Counted from the first letter of the stretch, positions 26,261 through 35,598 are shown. The stretch: 64,000 nt of DNA from CAINVV01 sp038323575 (GCA_038323575.1 JBBQHB010000012.1:1-64000), one strand, 5' to 3'. Program-made: numbers and translations. The notes: a model not told the origin generated them from the letters alone.

Positions 26261-27235
26261 ATGGCAACCCGCAAAGATGGTACAACGGAACCGAAATCCG
26301 GAAAGAATAAGGACAATGAAATTGCAGCATACAGCAAAAAAAAGTTTCTTGACCTTGCAGATAAATTGTCCAGGCAGTACCGGGTTACCGACGACAAGAA
26401 ATTCAAACTGAAGGATTATCCCCATGAGGTAGATTCCGAATTGGGAATAGAGGAGAAACCTGTGGCACAGCAGATTCTGCAGATGGGTGTTGAAGCGCTC
26501 TCTGAAATGCAGGATAAATTGTATGCACATGATAAATGGGCGCTGCTCGTGATTTTTCAGGCCATGGATGCGGCAGGCAAAGACGGCGCCATCAAACATG
26601 TGATGTCGGGTGTCAATCCGCAGGGTTGTGAGGTAACGCCCTTTAAATCACCGAATTCAGAGGAGCTTGACCATGATTACCTCTGGCGCTGCATGAAACA
26701 CGTGCCAGAGCGCGGCAGGATTGGCATTTTTAACCGCTCCTATTATGAGGAAGTTCTGGTTGTGCGCGTACATGACAGCATCCTTCAGGGACAAAAGCTT
26801 CCTGAAAAACTCATTACCAAAGATATCTGGAAAGACCGGCTGCACGATATCCGGAATTTCGAATCCTATCTGAACAAAAACGGGATTCTTGTTGTGAAAA
26901 TTTTCCTTCATGTTTCCAAGAAGGAACAAAAGAAACGCTTTCTCGAACGCATTGAAAAGCCTGAAAAGAACTGGAAGTTCAGTAATTCTGATTTGGCAGA
27001 AAGGAAGTTCTGGAAAGAATACATGTCAGCTTACGAAGATCTGATCAAAAAAACAGCCACCGAGAAATCGCCCTGGTATGTAGTGCCTGCCGACAACAAG
27101 CACTACGCACGCATTGTGGTTGCTTCGGCCATCCTTCATGCCTTGGATTCCATGAAACTTGCCTATCCGAAGGTTAGCGAGGCAAAGGTTGCCGAACTGC
27201 AACGCATTAAGCTGGAATTAGAGGCAGAGGAATAA
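26261..27235 (+). CDS. ppk2: PPK2-family polyphosphate kinase
   Basis: A 324-residue enzyme that transfers phosphate between polyphosphate and nucleotides. The Walker A motif FQAMDAAGKDGAIKHVMSGV is at about 100-120, Walker B with the Arg-rich lid (RIGIFNRSYYEEVLVVRVH) near 155, and KIFLHVSKKEQKKRFLERIE near 215. The single-domain length fits the PPK2 class I/III type that makes NDP or NTP from polyphosphate. The N-terminal ~45 residues are charged and poorly conserved. A SulP permease starts 49 nt downstream and may be co-transcribed; there is no obvious functional link. Confidence 0.9.
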   Translation: MATRKDGTTEPKSGKNKDNEIAAYSKKKFLDLADKLSRQYRVTDDKKFKLKDYPHEVDSELGIEEKPVAQQILQMGVEALSEMQDKLYAHDKWALLVIFQAMDAAGKDGAIKHVMSGVNPQGCEVTPFKSPNSEELDHDYLWRCMKHVPERGRIGIFNRSYYEEVLVVRVHDSILQGQKLPEKLITKDIWKDRLHDIRNFESYLNKNGILVVKIFLHVSKKEQKKRFLERIEKPEKNWKFSNSDLAERKFWKEYMSAYEDLIKKTATEKSPWYVVPADNKHYARIVVASAILHALDSMKLAYPKVSEAKVAELQRIKLELEAEE

Positions 27236-27284
27236 CTTTGGTAACCCGATCGTGGGACCTAACTCATAACTCAAAACCTGATCA

Positions 27285-28976
27285 ATGCTAAACAACCTAT
27301 TTCCTCCGCTGCAATGGCTAAAAACTTACAGGCTGAAAGATCTCCGTAGTGATACTCTGGCCGGTATGACCCTGGCAGCTTATGCGATTCCGGTATCGAT
27401 GGCTTATGCATCACTTGCGGGATTGCCGGTTTATTACGGGATATACGGATACCTGATAGGCGGAGTGTTTTACGCCCTATTCGGTTCCGGCATGCAGTTG
27501 GCTATCGGACCTACCTCCGCAATTTCGCTTTTGATCGGAACCACACTGGCCACAATGGCAAAAGGTGATTTACAGCATTCAATACAGATTGCCTCTCTGA
27601 CGGCAATGGTAATGGCATTCATGAGTTTAACCGCATGGTTGTTAAGGCTTAACAGTTTTGTGAATTTTATCAGCGAATCGGTGCTTCTTGGGTTCAAAGC
27701 AGGTGCTGCCCTCACCATCGCAATGACCCAGTTGCCAAAATTATTTGGTGTTGCCGGCGGTGGCGGCGGTTTTTTTGAGCGGTTAGGTTTTCTGCTCAGG
27801 CAGTTGCCTGATACCAATCTGGCAGTCTTAAGTTTTGGAATTTTTGCAGTTGCCTTTCTGGTAGCGGGTGAAAAAATCCTGCCTGGTCGACCGGTGGCTA
27901 TCTTTTTGGTTGTAGGGTCCATCGTTTTGATGTCAGCCACGTCCCTCGTGAGTTCAGGCTTTTCACTGACCGGAGATATTCCCCGGGGATTGCCGCATTT
28001 CGGAATACCGGCACTGAATATCAAAGAGATTGACAGTGTTGTGCCTCTGGCTTTCGCCTGTTTTTTGCTGGCTTACATTGAAAGTGTTTCGGCGGCTAAA
28101 ACACTCGCAAATAAGGGAGGATACGAAATTGACACCCGTCAGGAACTGCTTGCCCTTGCCGCGGCCAATGCTGCCACGGCACTTGGACACGGATACCCTG
28201 TAACCGGAGGTTTGTCGCAGTCTGCAGTGAACAGTAAGGCAGGGGCTAAAACTCCGTTTTCACTTGTATTTGCCTCGGTGACAATTGCCTTGTGTCTGCT
28301 GTTTCTGACAAGTACCCTGAAAAATCTGCCCAATGTGGTATTGGCTGCTATTCTGCTCGTTGCTATCTCAGGCTTGGTTGATGTAAGAGGATTGATTCGT
28401 TTGTGGAAAATCAGCCGGATGGAATTTGGTGTGGCGATGATAGCGCTTACCGGGGTGATCGTGTCCGGAATCCTCAAAGGGGTCGTTCTGGCAGCAGTTT
28501 CCTCCATTGTATGGTTGCTGATTATTATTTCAAAGCCCCATGTTGCTTTCCTTGGCAGGATTCCCGGAACAAGAAGATATACCGACATTGGACGCCATCC
28601 GGACAATGAATTGATTCCTGGTATGCTGCTGATCAGGGTCGAAGCTTCTGTTTTGTATTTTAATGTTGAGCATATCAGGAACAACATATGGTCAAAGGTT
28701 GCCGGATGTGGCGATTCACTCAAATGCGTCATTTGGGATTTCAGCACATCACCATATGTTGATATCGCCGGAGCAGAACTGATCAAAAAACTTTACCTGG
28801 ATTTAAAGGCAAAGGGTATCGCATTAAGGATTGCAGAGGCTCACGCCGGTGTACGTGATATCCTTCGTGCAGAAGAGATAGATCACCTTTTGGGACATAT
28901 CAGCAGGAAAGTATCCATCGATGACCTTGTAAACGGAGTTGTTCCTAGAGAGGTGAAAAACCACGATGGACAATAA
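27285..28976 (+). CDS. SulP/SLC26-family anion permease with STAS domain
   Basis: A 563-residue inner-membrane protein. The N-terminal transport domain (about residues 20-420) carries the family signature near AYAIPVSMAYASLAGLPVYY and later YPVTGGLSQSAVNSKAGAKT. A cytoplasmic STAS domain (about 440-555) has the typical VIWDFSTSPYVDIAGAELIK segment. Family members carry sulfate, bicarbonate, fumarate or other anions; the sequence does not settle which. The position of the STAS domain and the length are normal. Convergent with the GH53 gene 50 bp further on. Confidence 0.92.
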   Translation: MLNNLFPPLQWLKTYRLKDLRSDTLAGMTLAAYAIPVSMAYASLAGLPVYYGIYGYLIGGVFYALFGSGMQLAIGPTSAISLLIGTTLATMAKGDLQHSIQIASLTAMVMAFMSLTAWLLRLNSFVNFISESVLLGFKAGAALTIAMTQLPKLFGVAGGGGGFFERLGFLLRQLPDTNLAVLSFGIFAVAFLVAGEKILPGRPVAIFLVVGSIVLMSATSLVSSGFSLTGDIPRGLPHFGIPALNIKEIDSVVPLAFACFLLAYIESVSAAKTLANKGGYEIDTRQELLALAAANAATALGHGYPVTGGLSQSAVNSKAGAKTPFSLVFASVTIALCLLFLTSTLKNLPNVVLAAILLVAISGLVDVRGLIRLWKISRMEFGVAMIALTGVIVSGILKGVVLAAVSSIVWLLIIISKPHVAFLGRIPGTRRYTDIGRHPDNELIPGMLLIRVEASVLYFNVEHIRNNIWSKVAGCGDSLKCVIWDFSTSPYVDIAGAELIKKLYLDLKAKGIALRIAEAHAGVRDILRAEEIDHLLGHISRKVSIDDLVNGVVPREVKNHDGQ

Positions 28977-29026
28977 TTCAATTTTTTACGCAACGTACCG
29001 AAAACCCGTATTGCTTGTCGATAAAA

Positions 29027-30082
29027 TTATTCTAAAAAGGCATCCATTGCATGGGTGGGTTTCCCGTCTGCACCCCATGCGCTTAGTGCATAGTGGCTCC
29101 AGCTCCCGGCTCCTTCCGGTTCCCAGTAAAATACTCCTGTTCCCTTGCTGTCAGGTACTTCCAAAACCTTTTTTTGAACTGCCACCAGCATATCGTAGGT
29201 GTTTTGCACTTTGTTGTCTTCTCCGCCAACCTCTACCACCATCACCTCTTTGCCATACCTGGACACCATATCTTTCAGGTTGGCTCCCAAATCATTGACC
29301 GAAAGGGTATAATCTGGATTTCCGGCCAGCCAGTAAGGGTAGTAAGACAATCCTATTACATCATATTTTGCTCCGGCGGATCTGGCATTGTCAAACCACC
29401 ACCTGAAACGTTCGTTGTTGTTCCCCTGGTCGACGTGCAGAATAACTTTTGACTGTGGGCTAACGGTCTTGATTGCATCATAACCCTTGTTGAGCAATTG
29501 TACCAGTTGACTAAAATTTGTACTGCTTCCTTCCGGATAGACCATGCCTCCCGGAATCTCATTTCCGACCTGAACCCATTCCGGCGTAATACCTGCAGAT
29601 TTGAGTGCTGTCATCACACCATAAGTATAATCGTAAAGATCTTTCAGTAATGTGGGCAAATCATGACCTACCCAAGCTTTTGGCTTTACTTGTTTGCCCG
29701 GATCTGCCCAGCTGTCGCTGTAATGAAAGTCAATCATCACCCTCATGCCCCACTGTTTCGCCCTGACTGCCATGGCAACTGTCTCCGCTTTGCTGCAATG
29801 ACCGCTGAACGGATCATTTGAGGGATCAACGAATGTCCTTAACCTGATGGAATTAATTCCATGGTCTTTTAAAATTTTAAAACAATCTTCCTCAGTACCA
29901 TTGTCATTGTAAAATTTATATCCTGTGGCTTCCATCTGGGGCAGCCAGCTTATATCAGCTCCCTTTGCAAACACAGTAGCAGCAGGTTCTTCCCGGATTT
30001 GGGGCGCTGCATTTTGGCTGCATCCGGTTGAACAGATGATGCACAAGAACAGAAACAGGGTTCCGGGTGCTATATTTCTCAT
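29027..30082 (-). CDS. GH53 endo-beta-1,4-galactanase, lipoprotein
   Basis: A 351-residue glycoside hydrolase of family 53, which cleaves beta-1,4-galactan side chains of pectin. The signal peptide ends in the lipobox STGC, so it is likely anchored in the outer membrane. Family-typical blocks are FAKGADISWLPQME at the N-terminus, GINSIRLRTFVDP, MRVMIDFHYSDSWADPGKQ, the acid/base Glu in VQVGNEIPGGM (about 174) and the nucleophile Glu in VVEVGGED (about 281). Length and motif order are normal. No SusC/D pair lies within the window, so the gene is not in a canonical polysaccharide locus. Confidence 0.92.
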   Translation of the reverse strand: MRNIAPGTLFLFLCIICSTGCSQNAAPQIREEPAATVFAKGADISWLPQMEATGYKFYNDNGTEEDCFKILKDHGINSIRLRTFVDPSNDPFSGHCSKAETVAMAVRAKQWGMRVMIDFHYSDSWADPGKQVKPKAWVGHDLPTLLKDLYDYTYGVMTALKSAGITPEWVQVGNEIPGGMVYPEGSSTNFSQLVQLLNKGYDAIKTVSPQSKVILHVDQGNNNERFRWWFDNARSAGAKYDVIGLSYYPYWLAGNPDYTLSVNDLGANLKDMVSRYGKEVMVVEVGGEDNKVQNTYDMLVAVQKKVLEVPDSKGTGVFYWEPEGAGSWSHYALSAWGADGKPTHAMDAFLE

Positions 30083-30126
30083 ATTAATATTGTTTATCTT
30101 CTTGAAAGTCTGGGATTACAGATGCC

Positions 30127-32583
30127 TTAATCATCATCCCCGTCGCCTTCTTTCTGCGGTGTGAAGAAAGCCGCATGGACTGGAGCAGGGCAGGGGCTGT
30201 TCAATCCTTTTACCGCAGACCAGATTACTTGGTTGAATTGTGCATCCGGTATCCTGTCTTCTTTGCTGAAATCAAATTTTTCGCTTAGTCTTGATAACTT
30301 GCTCTCGTCTATGTTTTTAAGGTTTAAATCAACGAGATTGGCAGTTGAATGAAACGGTGGATGTGTTGCAGTTGTGTTAAAGCATCGCCACATGGGTTCG
30401 GCTGAGGCATCATATTGACTCATCGGCGGTAAACCAAGGATCAGTTCGATTGTGCGCAGCGCCGAACTGGTTGAATACATGGTGTGATCGGCAAAGCCCT
30501 GTTTTACAAAACCGCCGGCAACATAGGCTGTCGTACGGTGGGCATCTACGTGGTCGGGACCGTTTTGGGCATCATCTTCCACGATAATTACAATACTTTC
30601 ATTCCAGATCGGTGAATGACTCAGATAATCCACGAAAAGGCCGCAGGCGAGATCATTGTCAGCTGCGTGTGCTTTTGGTGTCGGCCGTCCCAATCTTAAC
30701 CCTTCGGTGTGGTCATTCCCGAATCGAATGGTATTCAGTCCGGGCACCTTACCCTGTGCAAGTAACTTATCAAAATCACGTTTCCATACATGAAAGCGTA
30801 CCGTGTCGCGAATCGTCATGTCCCAACCAACATATTCTTTGCAAAAATGGTCGTTCAGCGCAGGAATATTGGGCGTTTTGGCATCTGATATAAATTCTCC
30901 GTAACTTCGGTAAGAAACGCCGAATTTCTTGCAGTAATCCCAGAGGAATCCGTTTTTATTGTTGGCAACCTCACGCTCCCCTTCTCCCGGATAGGAACCG
31001 CCTCTGCCTCCGTAACTTACCGGCCAGTTTTTTTCAAGATAGTCTGTTGCATAGGCTCCCATCGTCCAGTTATGGCCGTCTGCACTAACCTCTCCGTCTA
31101 CATAAAAATTGTCTAGCAGAACAAATTGTTTAGCTATGTTGTGAAGGTTGGGTGTTACATTTTCACCGAAAAGCACCAGGCCCGGATCGCCGTTTCCCTC
31201 CTTTATGTCGCCGAGTACCTGATCATAGGTCCTGTTTTCCTTGATGATATAAAAAACATATTTGATGGGAGAGCTATCACCAACCCTGGATGGAACAGGA
31301 TTCCCAGCCTCGCCTGTACTGTACATCTCCTTCTCTTTGGAATAGGGGGTGTTATTATAAACTGCCTGGGAATAGATACCCAACTGATTATCTGCGGCTG
31401 CAGGGATGGACTGGAGTGTTCCCGTAAACAGGCCCCCGATATATTGTACTTTTGTGTTTTGAATGTCTGCATGACGTTCCACAGCCTCTTTTTTGCTGAT
31501 AGGACTCGGTCCGAAAGGATTCGCCTTGGAGGTAAGGCCTTTGCCGTTGGTAACAAAAATGTTGTCATTGATTACCCGCACGCAGGTCGGATACCATCCG
31601 GTGGGAATAAATCCTTTGCTCTTGCTGTTACCCGGAGAGGTTACATCGAAAACAGCAAGACAGTTGTTGTCGGCATTGGCGATGTACAAAGTTTTTTCAT
31701 CTTCACTCAGGGCAACGCTGTTGGTTGTCGAGCCTGAAGGGGAATCAGGGAAAAGCGCTGAATTGAGCACTTCTATAACCCTGTTCTTTTCTGTCGAAAT
31801 TACAGAAACCGAATTGTCGTTGGCATTTCCTACGAACAGGTACTTGCCGTTTCGGGTGATGCACAGATCATTAGGGTTATCGCCTACCGGAACAGAACTT
31901 TTCACCATCTGTTTTTTCGTATCGTATACGATGACTTTGTCGCAGCCCCAACAGGTAATGTAAAGGAATTTGTTGTCACCCGACAGCAGACAGGTATATC
32001 CTTCGCCACCCAAAGGAATTTGGTTGATTATTTTTCTTGCTTTCAGATCATAAGCATACATAGCGTTATTCTCCTTGGTAACTGTATAGAGTACCTGTTG
32101 TTTGTCATCTACCTGTATGCCGGCAATTGAAATTTTTTCAGGCCAGCGCTTGCCGATAACCAGGGTATCGAATGGCGTAATCTTGTTGTTTTTGATCTGG
32201 TAACGCATGATCCAGTTGTCGTTTCCACCGGAAGCATACAGGTATTTCCCGTCTTTTGAAAAGGTAAGGCCGAGCCACCCTTTCGCAATTACTACCGAAT
32301 CAAGCACTTGCATTTTCGCCGGATCTATCAGCTGGATACTTTGGTCACTTTGTCCGTTGTTGGTAACAGCCAGCAGTTTTTTGGACGGTGCAACCGCCAT
32401 GTTTAAGGGCAAATCGCCTAAAGGCAACAATTTCCCGACAGGCGAAAGTTTCCATCCGTTCGGCAGGGAAACACGACCGGCTTCAATTTCTTTCAGTGAT
32501 TGGGCATTTGCCTGTGCAATAACGATCAACAGCATACTCAGGAAAAATAATGCTGGAGCAATTTTGGATCTGGCAGATAGCAT
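30127..32583 (-). CDS. YncE-type beta-propeller fused to a phosphoesterase (AP superfamily)
   Basis: An 818-residue exported protein. The N-terminal signal is followed by a seven-bladed propeller of YVTN/YncE type (blades marked by GKYLYASGGND, GDNKFLYITCWGCDKVIVYD, NGKYLFVGNANDNSVSVIST, EKTLYIANADNNCLAVFD). From about residue 440 there is a phosphoesterase domain: YVFYIIKENRTYDQVLGD contains the metal-binding Glu/Asn and nucleophile-region Thr, later VDGEVSADGHNW and VIIVEDDAQNGPDHVDAHRT supply Asp/His ligands. Such fusions are common in Bacteroidota; substrate unknown. Transcribed alone, head-to-tail with GH53 45 nt downstream, possibly an operon. Confidence 0.88.
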   Translation of the reverse strand: MLSARSKIAPALFFLSMLLIVIAQANAQSLKEIEAGRVSLPNGWKLSPVGKLLPLGDLPLNMAVAPSKKLLAVTNNGQSDQSIQLIDPAKMQVLDSVVIAKGWLGLTFSKDGKYLYASGGNDNWIMRYQIKNNKITPFDTLVIGKRWPEKISIAGIQVDDKQQVLYTVTKENNAMYAYDLKARKIINQIPLGGEGYTCLLSGDNKFLYITCWGCDKVIVYDTKKQMVKSSVPVGDNPNDLCITRNGKYLFVGNANDNSVSVISTEKNRVIEVLNSALFPDSPSGSTTNSVALSEDEKTLYIANADNNCLAVFDVTSPGNSKSKGFIPTGWYPTCVRVINDNIFVTNGKGLTSKANPFGPSPISKKEAVERHADIQNTKVQYIGGLFTGTLQSIPAAADNQLGIYSQAVYNNTPYSKEKEMYSTGEAGNPVPSRVGDSSPIKYVFYIIKENRTYDQVLGDIKEGNGDPGLVLFGENVTPNLHNIAKQFVLLDNFYVDGEVSADGHNWTMGAYATDYLEKNWPVSYGGRGGSYPGEGEREVANNKNGFLWDYCKKFGVSYRSYGEFISDAKTPNIPALNDHFCKEYVGWDMTIRDTVRFHVWKRDFDKLLAQGKVPGLNTIRFGNDHTEGLRLGRPTPKAHAADNDLACGLFVDYLSHSPIWNESIVIIVEDDAQNGPDHVDAHRTTAYVAGGFVKQGFADHTMYSTSSALRTIELILGLPPMSQYDASAEPMWRCFNTTATHPPFHSTANLVDLNLKNIDESKLSRLSEKFDFSKEDRIPDAQFNQVIWSAVKGLNSPCPAPVHAAFFTPQKEGDGDDD

Positions 32584-32836
32584 GTGATTTAAAATTAAAT
32601 ATGTTAATAATCAGATAGTTCTATTTGTTTAACCTGGAATTAATAATACTTTATTCTACTCCAAAGTTGGTTAAATGTTTTCAATAATCAAATTGTTTTC
32701 TTTATGGATTGGCTGGTTAGTTATGTTGTTAATTATCATCTAATTAATCTATATTTGAATTTGCTTTAGGTATATCTCCGTTATTGGAGGTTGAATTTCA
32801 GTTTATTGTAATGTTGTTGATTCTGATTAAAAAAAT
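32584..32836. other. A/T-rich non-coding region
   Basis: This forms the 5' side of the YncE/phosphoesterase gene. It is A/T-rich with no ORF resembling a family, no TAnnTTTG on the minus strand close to the start, and no inverted repeat besides the terminator at its right edge. Confidence 0.5.
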
Positions 32837-32882
32837 AAAAACCCCGCCCATTAGGAATTTTATTCCTACAGGCAAGGTTTTT
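32837..32882 (-). terminator. terminator of the CDGSH gene
   Basis: A nested hairpin: outer AAAAACC (32837-32843) with GGTTTTT (32876-32882), a middle GCC/GGC pair, and inner TAGGAAT (32852-32858) with ATTCCTA (32862-32868). The A and T runs make it usable on both strands; on the minus strand it lies 25 nt past the CDGSH stop. Confidence 0.8.
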
Positions 32883-32906
32883 AGTGCACCAGATTATTGG
32901 GCCGGG

Positions 32907-33143
32907 TTACAGTGATTTGTGCGTGCCGTCACAAAACGGCGCATTTTTAGAATGCTTGCAACCACATAAATAATGATGCCCTGACTCTTTAGGAGCAAAA
33001 GCGATGGGAGTGAACTCGCTGCCGCGGTGTGAACCATCACAGAACGGTTGATTCTTACTGTTTCCGCAGGCACACCAGTGGTACTCTTTCCCGCCTTTGA
33101 TGGCTACAACATAAGGTGCTTTTTGTGCAATGTTTGGTTCCAT
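32907..33143 (-). CDS. CDGSH iron-sulfur protein, tandem-domain
   Basis: A 78-residue protein with two CDGSH modules. Each binds a redox-active [2Fe-2S] cluster through three Cys and one His: Cys24, Cys26, Cys35, His39 (CACGNSKNQPFCDGSH) and Cys60, Cys62, Cys71, His75 (CGCKHSKNAPFCDGTH). It is soluble with no targeting signal. Bacterial members are thought to work in iron-sulfur or redox handling; the partner is unknown. Its own terminator follows. Confidence 0.93.
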   Translation of the reverse strand: MEPNIAQKAPYVVAIKGGKEYHWCACGNSKNQPFCDGSHRGSEFTPIAFAPKESGHHYLCGCKHSKNAPFCDGTHKSL

Positions 33144-33297
33144 TTCTTTGATTTTTAAATTATTTATTTGTCTCCTGAATAAAAGGCATGATCATCAGGT
33201 ATTTGATAAAGTCTGTTAAATTACTAAAAAAACGATTTGTTTGTTCTTGATATTGAGTTAATTAATATTTACTTTCAGGCCTGATTAAGTGGATTTC

Positions 33298-34017
33298 TCA
33301 GACCGACATCGGGACCTCCATCAACAACAATTCTGCATCCTGCGAATCAGCCCGCAGCGTGATTTTTTCTACATCAAGGATTCCTAACCCATCTCGTTGA
33401 TTCAGTTGCTGGCCGTTTATGGTAAAATCCCCTCTTAGGACAAAAGTATACACACCGTTGCCCTGTTTTTTGATGTTATATTCGGTTGTAAATTGATTGT
33501 CAAATTTTCCCATATGAAACCAGGCATCCTGGTGTATCCATACACCGGCATCCAATGGATCCGGAGAAAGAATCTGCTGTAATTTGTTGTGCCTGTCAGC
33601 ATTGTTCAATGTAATCTGGTCGTAGCGTGGTGTGACATTTTTTTTGTTGGGGAATACCCAGATTTGAAGAAATTTAACCAGGCTATCCTTGTTTTTGTTG
33701 AATTCACTGTGTTGAATGCCGCTGCCGGCGCTCATCGCCTGGATATCGCCATGCCTTATAGTGGCTAAATTCCCCATACTGTCCCTGTGCTCAAGGTCTC
33801 CTTCCAGCGGAATGGAGATAATTTCCATGTTGTCGTGCGGATGGGTTCCGAAACCCATACCCGGATCTACCTGGTCGTCATTCAGCACCCTTAATGCTCC
33901 AAAATGAATCCTTTCGGGATTATAATAGTTGGCAAAACTAAATGTATGATAACTGTCGAGCCATCCATGGCTGGCATGTCCGCGGGTATCAGCCTTGTGT
34001 AAAACTGTTTTGTCCAT
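33298..34017 (-). CDS. pirin-family cupin protein
   Basis: A 239-residue two-cupin protein. The N-terminal pirin signature is complete: HGWLDSYHTFSFANYYNPER, FGTHPHDNMEIISIPLEGDL and GSGIQHSEFNKN provide the His/His/His/Glu metal site. The C-terminal cupin is short and lacks the metal residues, as is normal. Bacterial pirins may act as quercetinases or redox-sensing regulators; the role here is open. Monocistronic, minus strand. Confidence 0.92.
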   Translation of the reverse strand: MDKTVLHKADTRGHASHGWLDSYHTFSFANYYNPERIHFGALRVLNDDQVDPGMGFGTHPHDNMEIISIPLEGDLEHRDSMGNLATIRHGDIQAMSAGSGIQHSEFNKNKDSLVKFLQIWVFPNKKNVTPRYDQITLNNADRHNKLQQILSPDPLDAGVWIHQDAWFHMGKFDNQFTTEYNIKKQGNGVYTFVLRGDFTINGQQLNQRDGLGILDVEKITLRADSQDAELLLMEVPMSV

Positions 34018-34135
34018 GTTGTTTCTGCTCTTATTATCCTTTGTACGCTATTTTTAGCCATTGGATTCAATGCAAAATGCGCGAGTTTTCAAAAACCGGT
34101 TGAATTTGCTTTTGAATCCGGTTCAGATGCAATAG

Positions 34136-34255
34136 GACAATGCTACCATCAAAGCACTGCTGAAGCAATACAACAAGCTGCCCTTGCCTGATCCGGCATT
34201 GAACCAAGCCAAGGCAAGATCTGTGCTGGAATACCTGCGTTTGCTGGCGCAATAA
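34136..34255 (+). pseudogene. 3' fragment of a possible c-type cytochrome gene
   Basis: An open frame of about 40 codons starts right after a TAG and ends NKLPLPDPALNQAKARSVLE then YLRLLAQ. The proline-rich segment followed by a helix resembles the C-terminal end of small cytochromes c, whose Met ligand loop is replaced here. No start codon or CxxCH is present. Very short, so the family call is weak. Confidence 0.25.
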
Positions 34256-34282
34256 AATCCGGAGACGGTTATTTTAAAATAA

Positions 34283-34326
34283 GATTCCACTGCTCAGGGT
34301 GATTTATCATCCTTGGCAGTGAAATC
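34283..34326. terminator. long hairpin terminator
   Basis: GATTCCACTGC (34283-34293) pairs with GCAGTGAAATC (34316-34326) with one mismatch, with additional inner pairing, and CTATTTTTT follows on the plus strand. It lies between the plus-strand fragment and the small minus-strand lipoprotein gene and could end transcription from both sides. Confidence 0.7.
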
Positions 34327-34371
34327 CTATTTTTTAAGGATACCGATTCGCAGGCACTTTTATACTTAAAT

Positions 34372-34551
34372 TTATTTATTAATTCGAAGTTGTATGGTAC
34401 TCTCCGTATTGTGGTGATGCCGGTGGTGATTATTCAACCTTTTGTTTCTCTCGAAACCTACTGTACTTTCCCTTCCGACGAGGCAAGAGGTAAAACTTAT
34501 TGCCATCACAAAAAACAAAACGATTCCAATTATAATTTTTGGTACTTTCAT
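34372..34551 (-). CDS. small His-rich lipoprotein (59 residues)
   Basis: A 59-codon gene. MKVPKIIIGIVLFFVMAISF is a clear signal peptide, followed by TSC as lipobox (TS at -2/-1, Cys22 or so as lipid anchor). The mature part is short and carries a histidine cluster, NNHHRHHHN, with six His within nine residues, suggesting metal binding. It starts 10 nt past the CsbD-like stop on the same strand, so the two probably form an operon. Family unknown. Confidence 0.65.
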   Translation of the reverse strand: MKVPKIIIGIVLFFVMAISFTSCLVGRESTVGFERNKRLNNHHRHHHNTESTIQLRINK

Positions 34552-34561
34552 TGTCTTGAAA

Positions 34562-34747
34562 TTATAGCGTCCCGATTATTTTATTCAGCTCTTCTTTCGT
34601 TTTGCCGAGTTTTACTTGCAATCGTCCGATCATCTCGTCCCAGCTGCCTTCTGCGAACAATAAATCATTGTCGGTAAGGACGGCAAATTGTTTTTTGAGT
34701 CTGCCTTTTTGCTCTTTCCAGGTACCTTTTACTTCTGATGTATTCAT
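34562..34747 (-). CDS. CsbD-family stress protein
   Basis: A 61-residue protein with the CsbD pattern: VKGTWKEQKGRLKKQFAVLT, followed by LLFAEGSWDEMIGRLQVKLG and TKEELNKII. CsbD-like proteins are small, general-stress associated and of unknown mechanism. Length fits. Likely co-transcribed with the His-rich lipoprotein gene downstream. Confidence 0.85.
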   Translation of the reverse strand: MNTSEVKGTWKEQKGRLKKQFAVLTDNDLLFAEGSWDEMIGRLQVKLGKTKEELNKIIGTL

Positions 34748-34876
34748 TTTTTGAATTTTATGTGGTGAATAATTTTAATGCAGTAAAGTTGGGGTTCGAG
34801 CTAATTTTTAATGTTACATCCTTAGTGAAACATATTACATAAATCACACATTTTGATACTGAAAAAATGGAAAAAC

Positions 34877-35126
34877 TGCTATTTTTTGGGCTATTGAGCA
34901 TCCCGGTCGGTCTATCAGGCATCCGTTCTACGGATCACTGGTATTACTGATCTGGGGAATTTTCCTTAAAAACACCACCCTCTCTTTGCTGTTTGTTTCT
35001 TTGGCTTCTACGCTATTCCTTTATATCACTGCCTTGTATGACGAGAAAGAGTGTATACAATTTTTTGGAAGGAGATACAGGGAATACATGCGACGCACCA
35101 AAATGTTAGTGCCGTTTGTATTCTGA
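34877..35126 (+). pseudogene. C-terminal fragment of an isoprenylcysteine-methyltransferase-like (ICMT/NnrU) protein
   Basis: A plus-strand frame reads RSIRHPFYGSLVLLIWG, then LSLLFVSLASTLFLYITALY and CIQFFGRRYREYMRRTKMLV, ending PFVF. The RHP...Y block and the Y..Y..R..ML.P ending are the hallmark of the C-terminal methyltransferase domain of ICMT-like membrane enzymes. There is no start codon and the first half, with its membrane segments, is missing. The 463-bp gap from CsbD to the next gene is otherwise empty. Confidence 0.6.
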
Positions 35127-35211
35127 AAGGGAAATCAAGAGGAAGGTTGTTGCCTGTTGACAAACGTAAATTGACCGTAAAGTGAGTCTGAACCAGTTGT
35201 TCAGGAGAATG

Positions 35212-35598
35212 CTAATCATTGAAAATGGCTCCCAGAATGCCGACTACGATCCCCGGAAGGCAAATAAGAAAGATGATAAACATGATCCATCCCTTATCAA
35301 TATATTTTTCGTGGCCTGTTACCGAAAGAATATAGATGGTGATAAACATCAGGGCAATGGCGCCTGCAAATATCCATGCCATGACCGCATAATTCCTTCC
35401 TTTTTTCCATGGATGCAGCAGCGTAAAAAAGAGGGAGCAGACACCGGTAATCCGGGCAGCTATTCCTATCAGGTTATGGTTGGTGCCTATTAGCTGCGAG
35501 GCAACAATCAGGACTACCCCGAAAAGGAAATACCAAAGGGTTTTTGACCGGTTGGAAGTATCGAAAAGGGAGATAAAATGTTCTTTTAAATCGGTCAT
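35212..35598 (-). CDS. four-helix membrane protein, unknown function
   Basis: 128 residues with four predicted membrane helices: TLWYFLFGVVLIVASQLIG, IAARITGVCSLFFTLLH, VMAWIFAGAIALMFITIYIL and IMFIIFLICLPGIVVGILGA. No family was recognised. It stands alone on the minus strand upstream of a divergent APC permease. Confidence 0.7.
   Translation of the reverse strand: MTDLKEHFISLFDTSNRSKTLWYFLFGVVLIVASQLIGTNHNLIGIAARITGVCSLFFTLLHPWKKGRNYAVMAWIFAGAIALMFITIYILSVTGHEKYIDKGWIMFIIFLICLPGIVVGILGAIFND

Noticed and set aside
27470..28786. Two long minus-strand frames (184 and 215 codons) opposite the SulP gene
   Set aside because: Antisense to clear membrane-protein code, no family features.
31126..31737. 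A 203-codon frame opposite the YncE/phosphoesterase gene
   Set aside because: It lies fully inside a well-supported gene in antisense; composition fits a shadow.
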